DNA of 57,529 nucleotides from Azoarcus sp. (GTDB lineage Bacteria > Pseudomonadota > Gammaproteobacteria > Burkholderiales > Rhodocyclaceae), in assembly GCA_030656215.1 (NCBI GenBank), contig JAUSOD010000021.1, positions 1 through 57,529 of the forward strand, given 5' to 3'. Position 1 is the stretch's first letter. Each line of letters opens with the position of its first letter. The position numbers and the translations under genes were made by a program. Positions 1-12,756 of the stretch are shown here, in pieces. The notes under the pieces are model-generated. The model did no database searches. It saw only the letters and a list, made by a program, of their open reading frames with translations, and had not been told where the DNA came from.

Positions 1-441
1 TCCAAGGTGGACGACTTGTCGCGGGTCAACAACGACATGCAGAACCTGCTCAACAGCACGGAGATCGCCACCGTCTTTCTCGATGGCCGGCTGCACGTAC
101 GCCGCTTCACCCCGCCCGCCTCGCGCATCATCAAGCTCATAGCAGTCGATGCCGGTCGGCCGCTGTCAGACCTCGCAAGCGATCTGGTGTACCCCACGCT
201 GGAAGAGGATGCCCGCGAAGTGCTGCGCACACTCATCTTCTCGCAGAAGGACGCAGCGGCGCGCGACGGCCGCTGGTTCACGGTGCGCATCATGCCCTAC
301 CGCACCATGGAGAACATGATCGATGGCGTGGTCATCACCTTCATCGATATCACCGTAGCCAAGCAGCTCGAGGCGAAGCTGCGCGCGGCCGTCGCGCACA
401 ACCGTGACAAGCCTGCGGACGGGGTAGCCGACGGCGAGTGA
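1..441 (+). CDS. C-terminal PAS segment of a larger signalling protein (5' partial)
   Basis: The reading frame is open from the first base of the window, so only the last 146 residues of the protein are visible. They form one PAS domain: a sensor core beginning near LLNSTEIATVFLDGRL, the strand pair around WFTVRIMPYR, and the closing VITFIDITVAKQLEAKL helix. This tail, with its ARRFTP-like segment (here VRRFTPPASRIIKL), resembles the PAS module at the end of CheB/CheR-PAS fusion proteins, which link chemotaxis-type methylation enzymes to histidine kinases. That assignment is an inference because the catalytic part lies outside the window. The gene runs convergently into the c-di-GMP regulator that follows. 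A GTG at position 7 is an in-frame internal codon, not a convincing start. Confidence 0.6.
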   Translation, partial: SKVDDLSRVNNDMQNLLNSTEIATVFLDGRLHVRRFTPPASRIIKLIAVDAGRPLSDLASDLVYPTLEEDAREVLRTLIFSQKDAAARDGRWFTVRIMPYRTMENMIDGVVITFIDITVAKQLEAKLRAAVAHNRDKPADGVADGE

Positions 442-467
442 GCGAGGCGGAAAACCGGCACGGCGTG

Positions 468-496
468 CGACCGACGGGCTAAGCTCAGCCCGGTCG
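468..496. terminator. Possible bidirectional terminator stem-loop
   Basis: Arms CGACC/GGTCG and GGGCT/AGCCC pair around a short loop, with a 3-nt bulge. The structure sits between two convergent genes and overlaps the stop codon of the downstream one. It has no U-tract, so intrinsic termination is uncertain. Confidence 0.3.
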
Positions 497-3400
497 CCCC
501 CGCACGAAATCGACAATGCGCTCGGGCGCCAGCGGGCGGCTGATCAGGTAACCCTGCAACTCGTTGCACTTGAACAGCCGCAGGAAGCGGGCCTGATCCT
601 CGTCTTCCACCCCTTCGGCGATCACCTTCAGATCCAGCGAATGGGCCAGCGAAATGATGGTCGACACGATGGTCATGCTCTCCGGGCTGTCGCCCATGGT
701 CGCCACGAACGAACGATCGATCTTGAGCGCATTCACCGGCAGCTTGGCCAGATAGCCGAGTGAAGAATAGCCGGTGCCGAAATCGTCGATGGCGATCTCG
801 ATACCCATGCGCCGGATCTCGGCCAGGCGCGCCACATTGGCATCGAGGTCGGTCATGATCATGCTTTCGGTGATCTCCAGATCCAGCCAGCTGCCCTTGT
901 TCCGTAAGCCGCCCCCGAGCTCATCCCAGCGCTCATCCCCCCACTGCGGCCCCCCGAACGCATCCACTACCTGCCGGATCGATTCCACAAAGTCGGGCTG
1001 CTGCAACTGCAGTGGCGACACGTTGACCGCGACCCGCAGCGGTTCGAGCCCAGCCATCCGCCATACCCGCATGTCGGCAAGCGCCTTGCGGATCGCCCAC
1101 AGACCGACCGGTATGATCATCCCGGTTTCCTCGAGAATGGGGATGAAGTGGCCGGGCTGCACCAGGCCGCTGGCGGGGTCGTTCCAGCGCAGGAGCGCCT
1201 CCAGCCCGGTCACTTTGCCGGTGGCGCCACTGATCTTGGGCTGGTAATGGAGCACGAATTCGTCGCGCTCCAGCGCCTGCCGCAGCCGGTTCTCGCGCAG
1301 CAGGGTCTCGGCGATCAGCGCATTCATCTCCGGCCCGTAGAACAGGTAGCTGACGCCGGAGCTCTTGGCCTTGCGCAAGGCGGCCTCGGCATTACTGATC
1401 AGGGTGTCGGCGTCGTCATCGGGGCCGCTGCACACCGCAATACCGGCCGAGATGGTGATGCGCAGCTCATGTTCGTTCACCACCACCGGCCGGTCGAGCG
1501 CCGCACCGGCGGCTTTTTCGATCAGATGGGCGATATCGGTCAGCTCGTACGTACCGCAGATGACGCCGGCAAACTGATCCACGGTAACGCGCGCCACATC
1601 GCCTGCTTCGGGCCACACTTCCACGAAGCGGCGGGCCAGTTCGCGCAACACGTTATCGCCCACCTGGCGCCCGAAGGTGTCGTTGATGTTGCGAAACCGG
1701 TTCACGTCCCACAGCACCACGGCGACCCGGTCGCCCGGGTGATGGCGGCTGGCCTGCAGCGCCACACCGAGACGATCGAGCAGATGCGCGCGGTTGGGCA
1801 GGCCGGTGAGCACATCGTGGTAGGCCAGATAGGCGAGCATGTCCTGCTTGGCGATGTACTCGAGTGCGAACGAGATATCGTTCGCGAGCTCCGTCAGCAG
1901 CGACAGCTCCTCCGTGGTGAAAAAGTCGGGTTCGTGTGCGTAGAGCACCAGGACACCGGTCACGCGCGTGTCGACAATCAGCGGCAGCGCAATCAGCGAT
2001 CGGTATCCACGCCGCTGCGCCTCTTCCCGCCGCCTCCCGACCGGATCTACCCCGGCCAGCTCGTTGAGAACGCAGGGGGTCCCCTCGCGCAGTGCCTGGC
2101 CCACCGCGCCCATTCCTGCCCCGACATCGCTGCGCAGCGAAAGTCGGTCGGCGCCGATATCGTCGCCGACCCCCGCCCACGCGACCGGGACGACCTCCTC
2201 CGTGTCGGCATCGACCTCACCCACCCAGGCAATCCCGAAACCGCCCTCGTCGACCGCAATGCGGCACGCCTCGCGGAACAGCTGGAGACGATCGTGAATC
2301 CGCACGATGACCGAGTTAATGCCGCTCAGTACCGCGTATACACGGGTCAGGCGCAGAATGCGTTGCTGCTGTGAGATACGTTCGAAGAACCGGCCGATCT
2401 GCCCCCCGAGCGTAACCAGCGTATTGGCCAGCTCCGAATCCAGTTCGCTGGTCTCCAGCCTGAACACATCGATGATGCCGGTGACCCGCTCGCCGACCAT
2501 GATCGGGATCGCTCCACCGGACTGCAGTCCCAACACCTGGGCGGCCTGCAGCCTGAGAAAACCCGGCTCACGTGACAGATCGGACGCCCACACCGGCTTT
2601 TCGGCCGCCCACGCCGCACCCGGCAGACCATCGTCCGGCGCCAGCGTCATCCGCCGTGACTGCGCCATAAACTCACCGGAGTGCGCCATCGGGCGACACC
2701 AGACGTCGACACAGTGCAGCCGGCGTTCGACTTCGTCCACCCGCCACAGCGTGGCTGCCGCAAACCCCAGATCGTTGCAGATGGCGGCGAGAAGCTTTTC
2801 GGTCGCGCCCTCCACGCCGGCCGACTCGTTGAGTATCCGCGCCACGCTGAACTGCGCCTCGAGATGGTGTTGGGTACGCTCGCGCTCCGCGATCTGGGCC
2901 TCGAGTTCGTGCGCGTAATCCTGAAGTTTTGCGTACAAGCTGCCGTTCTCGTAGATCCGTCCGGTCTGGGCCGCGAGTATCCTGAGCACCTCGAGGTCGT
3001 CAGCGGAGAATCCCGAGTCGTCCGCCTTATTGCCGAGACAGATCCATCCGTAGCTCGCCGACAGCGACTTTACCGGTGCGGCCAACAGCTCGCGCACCAG
3101 AGGATAGCCCGCAGGAAGGCCGGTATCGCCATACTTGTCCGGCGGCAGACGCAGGTGCAGCTCGACCGCATCCCGATACACCCGTCCCAGCTGACCGCTG
3201 TCGAGCCGCAACGCTTCCATGCGGGCAAGGGTGTCCGGTTCGATGCCGCAGTGGCTGGCGTGCGCAAGTGCGTCACCGCCCGCCGCGCGCACCGCCACCG
3301 TGCCATATTCGGCCCCGAGCAACGTGCGCGCCCCACGGCACACATGGGCAAGCAGTCGTTCCTTGTCGCGCTCGGATGCCAGTTGCAGATTGAGTTCGAT

Positions 3401-3898
3401 CAGGGCCGCAAGCTTGTCATTGACCCCCTGCAGCTCGCTCACCTTCTGCGTCAACTTGGTGCTGAGCAGGTTGAGATGCTGGCGCTCGAACTCGCCGCCG
3501 GGCAATGGCACCGAAGGCTGGATTCCGTTTCCCTGCCCGAGAATGGCATCGACGACGGCCATCATCTCCTGCGCGTCGATCGGCTTGGTCAGCACCTTGC
3601 TCACCCCGCAGGCTTCAGCCAGCTGGCGCGCGTCGAGCTCCAAAAAGTGGGCCGAACAAAAGACCACCGGGATGGCGGCGATGGCCGGATCAGCTCGCAA
3701 GCGGCGCACAAACTCGTAGCCATCCATTTCCGGCATCAGGATGTCGCAGATGATCAGGTCGGGGCGCTCCCTGCTCACCAGTTCGAGCGCGCTGACGCCG
3801 TCATCGGCCTCGCTGATCCGGTGCCCAAGGGGTTTGAGCAAGGTGGCGAGAAGCTCGCGATTGACCGCGACATCATCGACCACCGCAATCAGGGCCAT
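485..3898 (-). CDS. REC-GAF-GAF-GAF-GGDEF(degenerate)-EAL c-di-GMP regulator
   Basis: This 1137-residue cytoplasmic protein begins with a receiver domain (about 1-120; acidic pair D8/D9, phospho-acceptor D52 in CDILMPEMDG, and KP at the end). A coiled linker and three GAF sensor domains follow (about 165-310, 345-500 and 520-680), then GGDEF (about 700-850) and EAL (about 870-1130). The GGDEF signature is lost: the loop reads VTVDQFAG, so cyclase activity is unlikely. The EAL domain keeps EALLRW and AIDDFGTGYSSLGY, so the expected output is c-di-GMP hydrolysis, with the dead GGDEF perhaps binding GTP as an allosteric site. The gene overlaps the preceding response-regulator gene by 10 bp, and the histidine kinase lies just upstream of that. 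The three probably form one operon in which the kinase phosphorylates one or both receivers. The ligands of the GAF domains cannot be read from sequence. Confidence 0.9.
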   Translation of the reverse strand: MALIAVVDDVAVNRELLATLLKPLGHRISEADDGVSALELVSRERPDLIICDILMPEMDGYEFVRRLRADPAIAAIPVVFCSAHFLELDARQLAEACGVSKVLTKPIDAQEMMAVVDAILGQGNGIQPSVPLPGGEFERQHLNLLSTKLTQKVSELQGVNDKLAALIELNLQLASERDKERLLAHVCRGARTLLGAEYGTVAVRAAGGDALAHASHCGIEPDTLARMEALRLDSGQLGRVYRDAVELHLRLPPDKYGDTGLPAGYPLVRELLAAPVKSLSASYGWICLGNKADDSGFSADDLEVLRILAAQTGRIYENGSLYAKLQDYAHELEAQIAERERTQHHLEAQFSVARILNESAGVEGATEKLLAAICNDLGFAAATLWRVDEVERRLHCVDVWCRPMAHSGEFMAQSRRMTLAPDDGLPGAAWAAEKPVWASDLSREPGFLRLQAAQVLGLQSGGAIPIMVGERVTGIIDVFRLETSELDSELANTLVTLGGQIGRFFERISQQQRILRLTRVYAVLSGINSVIVRIHDRLQLFREACRIAVDEGGFGIAWVGEVDADTEEVVPVAWAGVGDDIGADRLSLRSDVGAGMGAVGQALREGTPCVLNELAGVDPVGRRREEAQRRGYRSLIALPLIVDTRVTGVLVLYAHEPDFFTTEELSLLTELANDISFALEYIAKQDMLAYLAYHDVLTGLPNRAHLLDRLGVALQASRHHPGDRVAVVLWDVNRFRNINDTFGRQVGDNVLRELARRFVEVWPEAGDVARVTVDQFAGVICGTYELTDIAHLIEKAAGAALDRPVVVNEHELRITISAGIAVCSGPDDDADTLISNAEAALRKAKSSGVSYLFYGPEMNALIAETLLRENRLRQALERDEFVLHYQPKISGATGKVTGLEALLRWNDPASGLVQPGHFIPILEETGMIIPVGLWAIRKALADMRVWRMAGLEPLRVAVNVSPLQLQQPDFVESIRQVVDAFGGPQWGDERWDELGGGLRNKGSWLDLEITESMIMTDLDANVARLAEIRRMGIEIAIDDFGTGYSSLGYLAKLPVNALKIDRSFVATMGDSPESMTIVSTIISLAHSLDLKVIAEGVEDEDQARFLRLFKCNELQGYLISRPLAPERIVDFVRGRPG

Positions 3899-4311
3899 GT
3901 CTCACCTCCGCTGCGCGCATCGCCACGCGACTGGGCGCGCAGCGAGGGCGGAAGATACTGCTCGAGCTCGGCGACAAAGCGCTCGACTTCGATCGGCTTG
4001 GAAAAATAACCATCGAAACCCGATGCGAGCACCTTCTCGCGATCGCCGATCATCGAGAAAGCCGTCACCGCAATCAGTGGAATGTGGCACAAGCGCTCGT
4101 CGCGCTTGATCTGGAAGGCCACTTCATAGCCATTCATCTTCGGCATCTGCAGATCGCAGACGATCAGGTCCGGCCGCTCGTGCCGCGCCAGGGTGAGCGC
4201 AAGTTCGCCATCCACCGCGGTCAGCACCGTGTAACCGTGGGCCTGCAGCAGATAGCGCATCAATTCGAGGCTATGAGGGTGATCTTCGGCAATCAGGATG
4301 CGCGCGGTCAT
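3889..4311 (-). CDS. Single-domain response regulator (CheY/DivK-like)
   Basis: This 140-residue protein is a stand-alone receiver domain. It has the acidic pair in LIAEDH, the phospho-acceptor Asp in VCDLQMPKMNGYE, the Thr of AVTAFS and the KP of FSKPIEVERF, so every receiver catalytic position is present. There is no output domain; a 20-residue polar tail follows the fold. It lies between a histidine kinase gene (3-bp gap) and a REC-GAF-GGDEF-EAL gene (10-bp overlap), so it is co-transcribed with both. It may work as a phosphate shuttle or act through protein contacts. It is almost certainly a real gene; the physiological signal is unknown. Confidence 0.9.
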   Translation of the reverse strand: MTARILIAEDHPHSLELMRYLLQAHGYTVLTAVDGELALTLARHERPDLIVCDLQMPKMNGYEVAFQIKRDERLCHIPLIAVTAFSMIGDREKVLASGFDGYFSKPIEVERFVAELEQYLPPSLRAQSRGDARSGGETWP

Positions 4312-4314
4312 GGT

Positions 4315-5799
4315 CTAAGCCTCCCGCAGCGACACAACAAAGCGGCTGCCCTTGCCCACGGTGCTGTGACAGTGCAGCTCTCCACCCAGCAATTCCGCCA
4401 GCTTGCGGCTCAGATGCAGCCCCAGCCCGGTGCCCTCGCCGCCCTTCCTGCGTGCCGCCTGGCCCTGCACAAAGGCACCGAACAGCACAGCCTGATCTTC
4501 ATCACTGATGCCGGGGCCGGTGTCTTCGACCGCGAACTCCATCCTGCGGCCGGCACCGGAGTCACTCATGCTCAACTGGAGAAGCACATGGCCGCTGTCG
4601 GTAAACTTGATCGCATTGTTCGCCAGGTTGAGCATGATCTGGTTCAGCGCACGCCGATCGGTGCTGAACACCGCCGCCGCCTCGGGAAGCTCGACCAGAA
4701 GCTGAAGTCCCTTGGCCTGTGCCATCGGCTGCAAGGACGCCGCCGTATCGCGCACCAGGCTGCTGCATTCGGTGGGTTCGGGGTTGAGCTGGACCTTGCC
4801 GGCCTCGATCTTGGCCAGATTGAGCAAGTCGTTGATCAGGGCCAGCAGATGCCTGGCATTGCTGCGCACAATCTCCAGCTGATGGGTCTGCTCGGCGTTC
4901 AACTCGCCCGGCAAGCCCATCAGCAGCGTGCCGGTAAAACCGATGACCGCATTGAGCGGGGTGCGAAGCTCGTGACTCATGTTCGCGAGGAAACGGTCCT
5001 TGGCCTGGTTTGCCTGCTCCAGCTCCAGGTTCTTTTCCTGCAGCGCCTTCTCGAAGCGCTTGCGTTCGCTGACATCGCGAATGGCGCTCATGACCAGCGG
5101 CGTTTCCTCCGTTCTCAAGGGACTCAGGCTGATCTCGACCGGAAACTCGGTGCCGTCCTTGCGCAGGCCGTACAGCTCCAACCCCGCCCCCATGGCCCGG
5201 GTCCGCGGCTGGGAAAAATAGTGTGAGCGGTGCCCCTTGTGCCCCGGACGGAAGCGCTCGGGTAGCAACAACTCCACCGGCGAGGCGCGCATCTCACCCG
5301 GCCCGTAGCCGAACAGGCGCTCCGCCTGCGAGTTTGCGATCAGGATATGCCCGGTCGGATTGACGATCACGATGCCGTCCGGGGTCGATTCGAGCAACTC
5401 GCGATAGCGCAATTCCAGCGACTTGCTGTCGCGCTGGACCTTGAGCGAGGTGACGTCCTTCTCGGAAAAAAGCAGCCCCGCACCTTCACCATCGGCCGCC
5501 GGGGGTACCGCCAATCCGGACACATCGACGTAGATCAGGGTCCCGTCCTTCCTGCGGCGCAAGGTCTCGAAGGTGGCTTGTCCTGCGTGCAGCGTCTCGG
5601 CGATGAAGCCCCGCTGCTCGTCAAGCCGGTCGGGAATCACGATCAGCGTGTCGATCGTCATCCCCAAGGCTTCATCCGCTGCGTAGCCAAACATCTGCTC
5701 CGCACCGGCGCTCCATTGGCGCACCCTGCCCTCCCCGTCAAGCAACATCAGCGCATCGGGAAGGCGGGCCATCCACAGCTCGGCATGGTTGGAAAACAT
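4315..5799 (-). CDS. PAS-PAS sensor histidine kinase, soluble
   Basis: This 494-residue kinase has two N-terminal PAS domains (about 10-125 and 130-250), a HisKA dimerisation domain with the phospho-acceptor His276 in FLANMSHELRTPLNAV, and a HATPase domain with the N box (NLANNAIKFTDSG), G1 box (DTGPGIS) and G2 box (GTGLGLHLSRKL). No transmembrane segment or signal peptide is visible, so it senses a cytoplasmic cue. PAS ligands such as haem or flavin cannot be assigned. The start is supported by AAGGA about 6 bases upstream. It is the first gene of a three-gene minus-strand unit with a single-domain receiver and an EAL-type regulator, which suggests a phosphorelay that lowers c-di-GMP. Confidence 0.92.
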   Translation of the reverse strand: MFSNHAELWMARLPDALMLLDGEGRVRQWSAGAEQMFGYAADEALGMTIDTLIVIPDRLDEQRGFIAETLHAGQATFETLRRRKDGTLIYVDVSGLAVPPAADGEGAGLLFSEKDVTSLKVQRDSKSLELRYRELLESTPDGIVIVNPTGHILIANSQAERLFGYGPGEMRASPVELLLPERFRPGHKGHRSHYFSQPRTRAMGAGLELYGLRKDGTEFPVEISLSPLRTEETPLVMSAIRDVSERKRFEKALQEKNLELEQANQAKDRFLANMSHELRTPLNAVIGFTGTLLMGLPGELNAEQTHQLEIVRSNARHLLALINDLLNLAKIEAGKVQLNPEPTECSSLVRDTAASLQPMAQAKGLQLLVELPEAAAVFSTDRRALNQIMLNLANNAIKFTDSGHVLLQLSMSDSGAGRRMEFAVEDTGPGISDEDQAVLFGAFVQGQAARRKGGEGTGLGLHLSRKLAELLGGELHCHSTVGKGSRFVVSLREA

Positions 5800-5939
5800 G
5801 CGTAATCCTTATTGTTTTGGCACAGCTGCCGCCACGCCGGCCGATGACTTAAGGGTAGCATTCTAACCAGCTATTACCCGAGCAATAAAGTCAACTTTCC
5901 ATCCGAACTGTAAGCATCGTCGATGGGCGGCGGCCCGAC

Positions 5940-5968
5940 TTGCCAATACAGCACCGATTAAGTACTAT
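5940..5968 (+). promoter_or_regulatory. Sigma-70-type promoter of the suf operon
   Basis: TTGCCA (5940-5945) and TACTAT (5963-5968) are separated by exactly 17 bases, with the Rrf2-regulator start 32 bases downstream and an AAGGAAG ribosome site at about 5985. The -10 region is embedded in an AT-rich, partly symmetric stretch (TTAAGTACTATTTAA), a plausible place for the operon's own Rrf2 regulator to bind; that operator role is inferred. The remainder of the 201-bp gap shows nothing else recognisable. Confidence 0.6.
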
Positions 5969-6000
5969 TTAACCCAGACAGCAGAAGGAAGTGGATCGCC

Positions 6001-6543
6001 ATGCTACGCATCAGCAAGATTACTGACTACGGCACCCTGATCATGACCCACATGGCATGGCAGCCGGAACGCCTGTACAGCGCGGCCGAACTGGCCGACA
6101 GCCTGGGGCTTGGGCTGCCCACGGTAAGCAAGGTGCTAAAGGCGCTCGGTCGCCATCAGCTGGTAAGCAGCCTGCGCGGTGCGCATGGCGGCTACAAGCT
6201 GGCGCGCCCCGCACGGGAAATCACCGTAGCCGACATCGTCGACGCCCTGGAGGAGCAGCCCTTTGGGCTCACCGAATGCAGCGCCAGTTCGGGCGTTTGC
6301 GGCCTCGAGAGCGGCTGCCGCATCCGGGTGAACTGGATGCACATCAACACCGTGGTGCGCCGTGCGCTGGAGGACGTCAAGCTTGCCGACATGATCGAAC
6401 CGGTCCCCCACGTCGTGCTCGGCGCCCCCGCCGCACTCCCCACCGTGGCGGCGAGCGGCCACGGCGATCATGCGGCCGCCCTTGCGGCCAACGTACACCC
6501 TGTTCGCGGACCCGACAGCCGGGCCAAGCACCCCATCTCATGA
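6001..6543 (+). CDS. Rrf2-family regulator of the SUF Fe-S assembly operon
   Basis: This 180-residue IscR-like transcription factor has a winged helix-turn-helix at about 1-70 (recognition region [16 protein letters not shown], wing [12 protein letters not shown]) and three cysteines, C93, C100 and C106, spaced like the [2Fe-2S]-binding cysteines of IscR. Family knowledge says such proteins sense cluster status and repress SUF genes when clusters are plentiful. The last ~40 residues are an Ala/His/Pro-rich extension not needed for the fold. The gene is first in the suf operon, with sufB 16 bp downstream, which fits autoregulation. The ATG is supported by AAGGAAG upstream. It is unrelated to the cyanobacterial repressor called SufR, so no symbol is given. 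Confidence 0.92.
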   Translation: MLRISKITDYGTLIMTHMAWQPERLYSAAELADSLGLGLPTVSKVLKALGRHQLVSSLRGAHGGYKLARPAREITVADIVDALEEQPFGLTECSASSGVCGLESGCRIRVNWMHINTVVRRALEDVKLADMIEPVPHVVLGAPAALPTVAASGHGDHAAALAANVHPVRGPDSRAKHPIS

Positions 6544-6559
6544 CCTGGAGGCCAGTACC

Positions 6560-8071
<1,512 letters not shown>

Positions 8072-8083
8072 GGAGAATCACAC

Positions 8084-8859
<776 letters not shown>

Positions 8860-8863
<4 letters not shown>

Positions 8864-10245
8864 GTGCGATCGACATCTGGGTGCGGGATTTCCACGCCCG
8901 CGCAGGGCAGCTACCCGGGGCGCAACTGCCCTGGCTTGCCGGGCTGCGCCAGCGCGCCATCGAGCGTTTTGCCGACGAAGGCTGGCCAACGCGGCGGCGC
9001 GAAAACTGGGCGCACACCTCGCTTGCCTTCATGGAAGGACAGACTTTCGATGCGCCTGACACAAGCGCCGATGCGGCCAGCGAAGTCGCGACCGAACACC
9101 CGGCCACCACCCTCGCCCGCCTGCGAGCGGATAACGCCGAGCCTGGCCACTGGCTGGTGTTCGTCGGTGGGCGTCATGCGCCGACGCTGTCGGCCATCGG
9201 CACCCTGCCCGCCGGCGCCACGCTGAGCAGCCTCGCCGATGCGCTCGCACAAAAGGCCGACGGCACCGCCAGCGCGGTGGAGCAGGCCTTCGGCAGCAGC
9301 GATGACGGCGACAGCCCCGCCGCCCTCAACGCCGCGCTCGCCGCCGACGGCGCCTATCTGCGCCTCGCCCGCGGGGTGGCGGTGGAAGAGCCGATCCACC
9401 TCGTGTTCATCGCCGATGGCACCGAAACGACCCGTCACCTGCGCAACCTGGTGATCGCCGAGGCCGGTGCCCAGGCCACGCTGGTCGAGCACTACCCGGA
9501 TGGCGGCGCGAACACAGGCGAAAACCCCGGCGCCACGCTGACCACCGCGGTGACCCGGATCGAGGCTGGCGCCGATGCCCGCATCACCCACCTCAAGCTG
9601 CAGCAGGAAGCCGAACAGGCCATCCACCTCGCCACCCTCGACGTGCGCCAGGGGCGCGGCTCGGTGTTCGCCTCGCATTCGCTGTCCTTCGGCGCGCGTC
9701 TGGCACGCAACGACATCCGTACCCGCTTCGACGGCGAAGGCGGCGAGGTGCTGCTCAATGGCCTGTATCACGTCGATGGCCGTCGCCATGTCGACCATCA
9801 CACCCTGATCGACCACGCCACCCCGCGCTGCAGCAGCCGCGAGTTCTATCGCGGTCTGATCGACGGCAACGCCCGCGGCGTGTTCGCCGGGCGCATCGTG
9901 GTGGCGCAGGACGCCCAGCGCAGCGACGCCATGCAGCGTTGCGACAACCTGCTGCTGTCGCGCCAGGCCGAAGCCGACGCGCGTCCGGAGCTCGAGATCT
10001 ACGCCGACGACGTCAAGTGCGCGCATGGCGCCACCGTGGGCCAGATCGACGACGACAGCCTGTTCTACCTGCGCTCGCGCGGGCTGGACGAAGTGCGTGC
10101 GCGCAACCTGCTCACCTACGCCTTTGCCGCCGAGGCGCTGGCGCGCATCGAGCTGCCGGCGCTGCGCCGCCGCGCCCGCGCCGCCCTGCTCGCCCGCCTG
10201 CCCGGTGCCGATGCGCTCAGCGAATTGCTGGAGGAAGTGCTATGA
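8860..10245 (+). CDS. sufD: SufD, Fe-S scaffold partner subunit
   Basis: This 461-residue paralogue of SufB forms the SufB-SufD heterodimer bound by two SufC molecules and is needed for iron acquisition during cluster assembly. The N-terminal helical region (WPTRRRENWAHTSL) is typical, and the C-terminal beta-helix holds HVDHHTLIDHATPRCSSREFYRG, GVFAGRIVV and the closing DDVKCAHGATVGQIDDDSLFYLRSRG signature, which includes the Cys-Ala-His conserved in SufD. It overlaps sufC by 4 bp at its start and sufS by 4 bp at its end. Nothing is truncated. Confidence 0.95.
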
Positions 10246-11566
10246 ACACACTCTCCGATGCGCTGCGCCAAAATGTCCCCAACTCGGCCCAAACCCCGGC
10301 CCGCGCTCCCGCGCCGGCCCCGGCGCTGACTCCGATATCCGCGACGCTGAACGTGGCTGCCGACTTCCCCATCCTCGCGCGTCCGGTGCATGGCCGCCGC
10401 CTGGCCTACCTGGACAACGGCGCCACCACGCAAAAGCCCGAAGCGGTGATCGACGCCGAAGCGCGCTTCTATCGCGAATCCAACGCCAACATCCACCGTG
10501 GCGTGCACTGGCTGTCGCAGCACGCCACCGATCTCTACGAGGCCGCGCGCGGCACGGTTCAACGCTTCATCAACGCGCCACGCGCCGATGAGATCGTGTT
10601 CACCCGCGGCACCACCGAGGCCATCAACCTGGTCGCCTACAGCTGGGGGCGGGCCGAGTTGCGCCCCGGCGACGAGATCCTGATCACCACCATGGAGCAC
10701 CATTCCAACATCGTGCCGTGGCAGCTGCTGTGCGACCACACCGGCGCGGTGCTCAAGGTGGTGCCGATCAGCGACGCAGGTGAACTCGATCTCGCGGCCT
10801 TCGATGCGCTCCTCACCTTGCGCACCCGGCTGGTGGCGATCACCCACATCTCCAACGCGCTCGGCACCATTATTCCGGTCGCGGCACTGACCGCAAGCGC
10901 CCATGCCGTGGGCGCGATCGTGCTGGTCGACGGTGCCCAGGCGGTGGCCCACCAGAAGGTGGACGTGCAAGCGCTGGGCTGCGACTTCTATGCGTTTTCC
11001 GGGCACAAACTCTACGGCCCGACCGGCATCGGCGTGCTGTGGGGCCGCGCCGAGCTGCTCGCGGCAATGCCGCCGTGGCAGGGCGGCGGCGACATGATCC
11101 GCACCGTCAGTTTCGAGCGCACGACCTACGCCGACGCGCCTCAGCGCTTCGAGGCCGGCACCCCGAACATCGCCGGCACCATCGGCCTGGCGGCGGCAAT
11201 CGACTATGTCAGTGCAATCGGCATCGAGCGCATCGCCGCCCACGAACACGCGCTGCTGGTGCATGCCACCGCGGCGCTGGCCGCCATCCCGGGCATACGC
11301 CTGATCGGCACCGCCGCGCACAAGGCGGGCATCCTGTCCTTCATGGTCGAGAGCATCCACCCGCACGACCTGGGCACCATCCTCGATGCCGAAGGGGTGG
11401 CGATCCGCGCCGGCCACCACTGCGCGATGCCGCTGATGACGCGCTTCGGCATCCCCGGCACCGCACGCGCATCGCTCGCGATGTACAACGACGAAACCGA
11501 CATCGCCGCGCTGGTCGCCGCCATCTACAAGGCCCAGGACCTGTTCGGCACGCGGAGACCCGCAGC

Positions 11567-11570
<4 letters not shown>
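10242..11570 (+). CDS. sufS: SufS, group II cysteine desulfurase
   Basis: This 442-residue PLP enzyme converts cysteine to alanine and delivers persulfide sulfur for cluster assembly. The PLP lysine is K256 in SGHKLYGPTGIG, and the persulfide cysteine is C394 in HHCAMPLMTRFG; EHHSN and the DGAQ motif are also present. The RSGHHC-like active-site loop identifies the SufS rather than the IscS branch. The start at 10242 overlaps the sufD stop as ATGA. The first ~45 residues are an Ala/Pro-rich extension (PARAPAPAPALTP) beyond the usual ~406 residues, probably disordered. The stop overlaps the start of sufU, its likely sulfur acceptor. Confidence 0.96.
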
Positions 11571-12031
<461 letters not shown>

Positions 12032-12127
12032 ACACGCCGCTCGCACCACCCCTCAGCTGGAGCCGCCCCTTGAGCGGGCGCGGACAGCACGCGGGCCGGC
12101 CCGCCTATTTACTGGAAGGAGATAGCC

Positions 12128-12697
12128 ATGGGTGACCGCTACGGCGAAACCGATTCCCGCGTCCTGAGCCGCGATTGCGCGGTGATCAGCGTGCCCTGGG
12201 GCAAGCCCGACACCCTGGAGGAAGGCAGCTACGCTCTGATCACCCAGCGTCTGGGCGGTTCGATCACGGTGATGAACGGCGGCAACCTGTACCGCATCGA
12301 CGAACGCAATGCCGATGCGCTCGGGCTCGAGCCACAACTGCCCGACATCGCCCTGCCCGCAGCCGGCGGCACGGTCGACGCCGAATCGATCGAACGCATG
12401 GCCTGGACCCACCTGGGCACCTGCTACGACCCCGAACTGCCGATCGACATCGTCAATCTGGGCCTGGTCTATGCCTGCACCGCAGAACCGCTGGCCGACG
12501 GCACCTTCCGCCTCGCGGTAAAGATGACCCTGACCGCCCCCGGCTGCGGCATGGGCACCCTGATCGCCGACGAAGCGCAGGAAAAGCTCAAGACCATCCC
12601 CGGCGTCAGTGACGCCATCGTCGACCTGGTGTGGGACCCGCCGTGGAGCCGCGAGATGATGAGCGAGGCGGCAAGGCTGGAAATGGGGATGTTCTGA
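12128..12697 (+). CDS. sufT: SufT, MIP18/DUF59-family Fe-S maturation factor
   Basis: This 189-residue protein has a short N-terminal SufT-specific module (about 1-85, with GGSITVMNGGNLYRID) and a C-terminal MIP18/DUF59 domain (about 100-180) marked by CYDPELPIDIVNLGLVY, MTLTAPGCGMG and VWDPPWSREMMS. Family knowledge places SufT in cluster trafficking or maturation of high-demand Fe-S enzymes. The conserved C in TAPGCGMG is retained. A strong site, GGAAGGAGA, precedes the ATG. It is the last gene of the suf operon; a repeat array follows. Confidence 0.9.
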   Translation: MGDRYGETDSRVLSRDCAVISVPWGKPDTLEEGSYALITQRLGGSITVMNGGNLYRIDERNADALGLEPQLPDIALPAAGGTVDAESIERMAWTHLGTCYDPELPIDIVNLGLVYACTAEPLADGTFRLAVKMTLTAPGCGMGTLIADEAQEKLKTIPGVSDAIVDLVWDPPWSREMMSEAARLEMGMF

Positions 12698-12756
12698 CGG
12701 CCTGGAACGGCGGGCGTGAGCCACGAATCGTCGCCCTGACACAGTACGCGCGGGTT

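Noticed and set aside
6470-6559. 30-codon N-terminal extension of SufB
   Set aside because: It overlaps the end of the regulator gene, lacks a ribosome site and family similarity; ATG at 6560 has GGAG in place.
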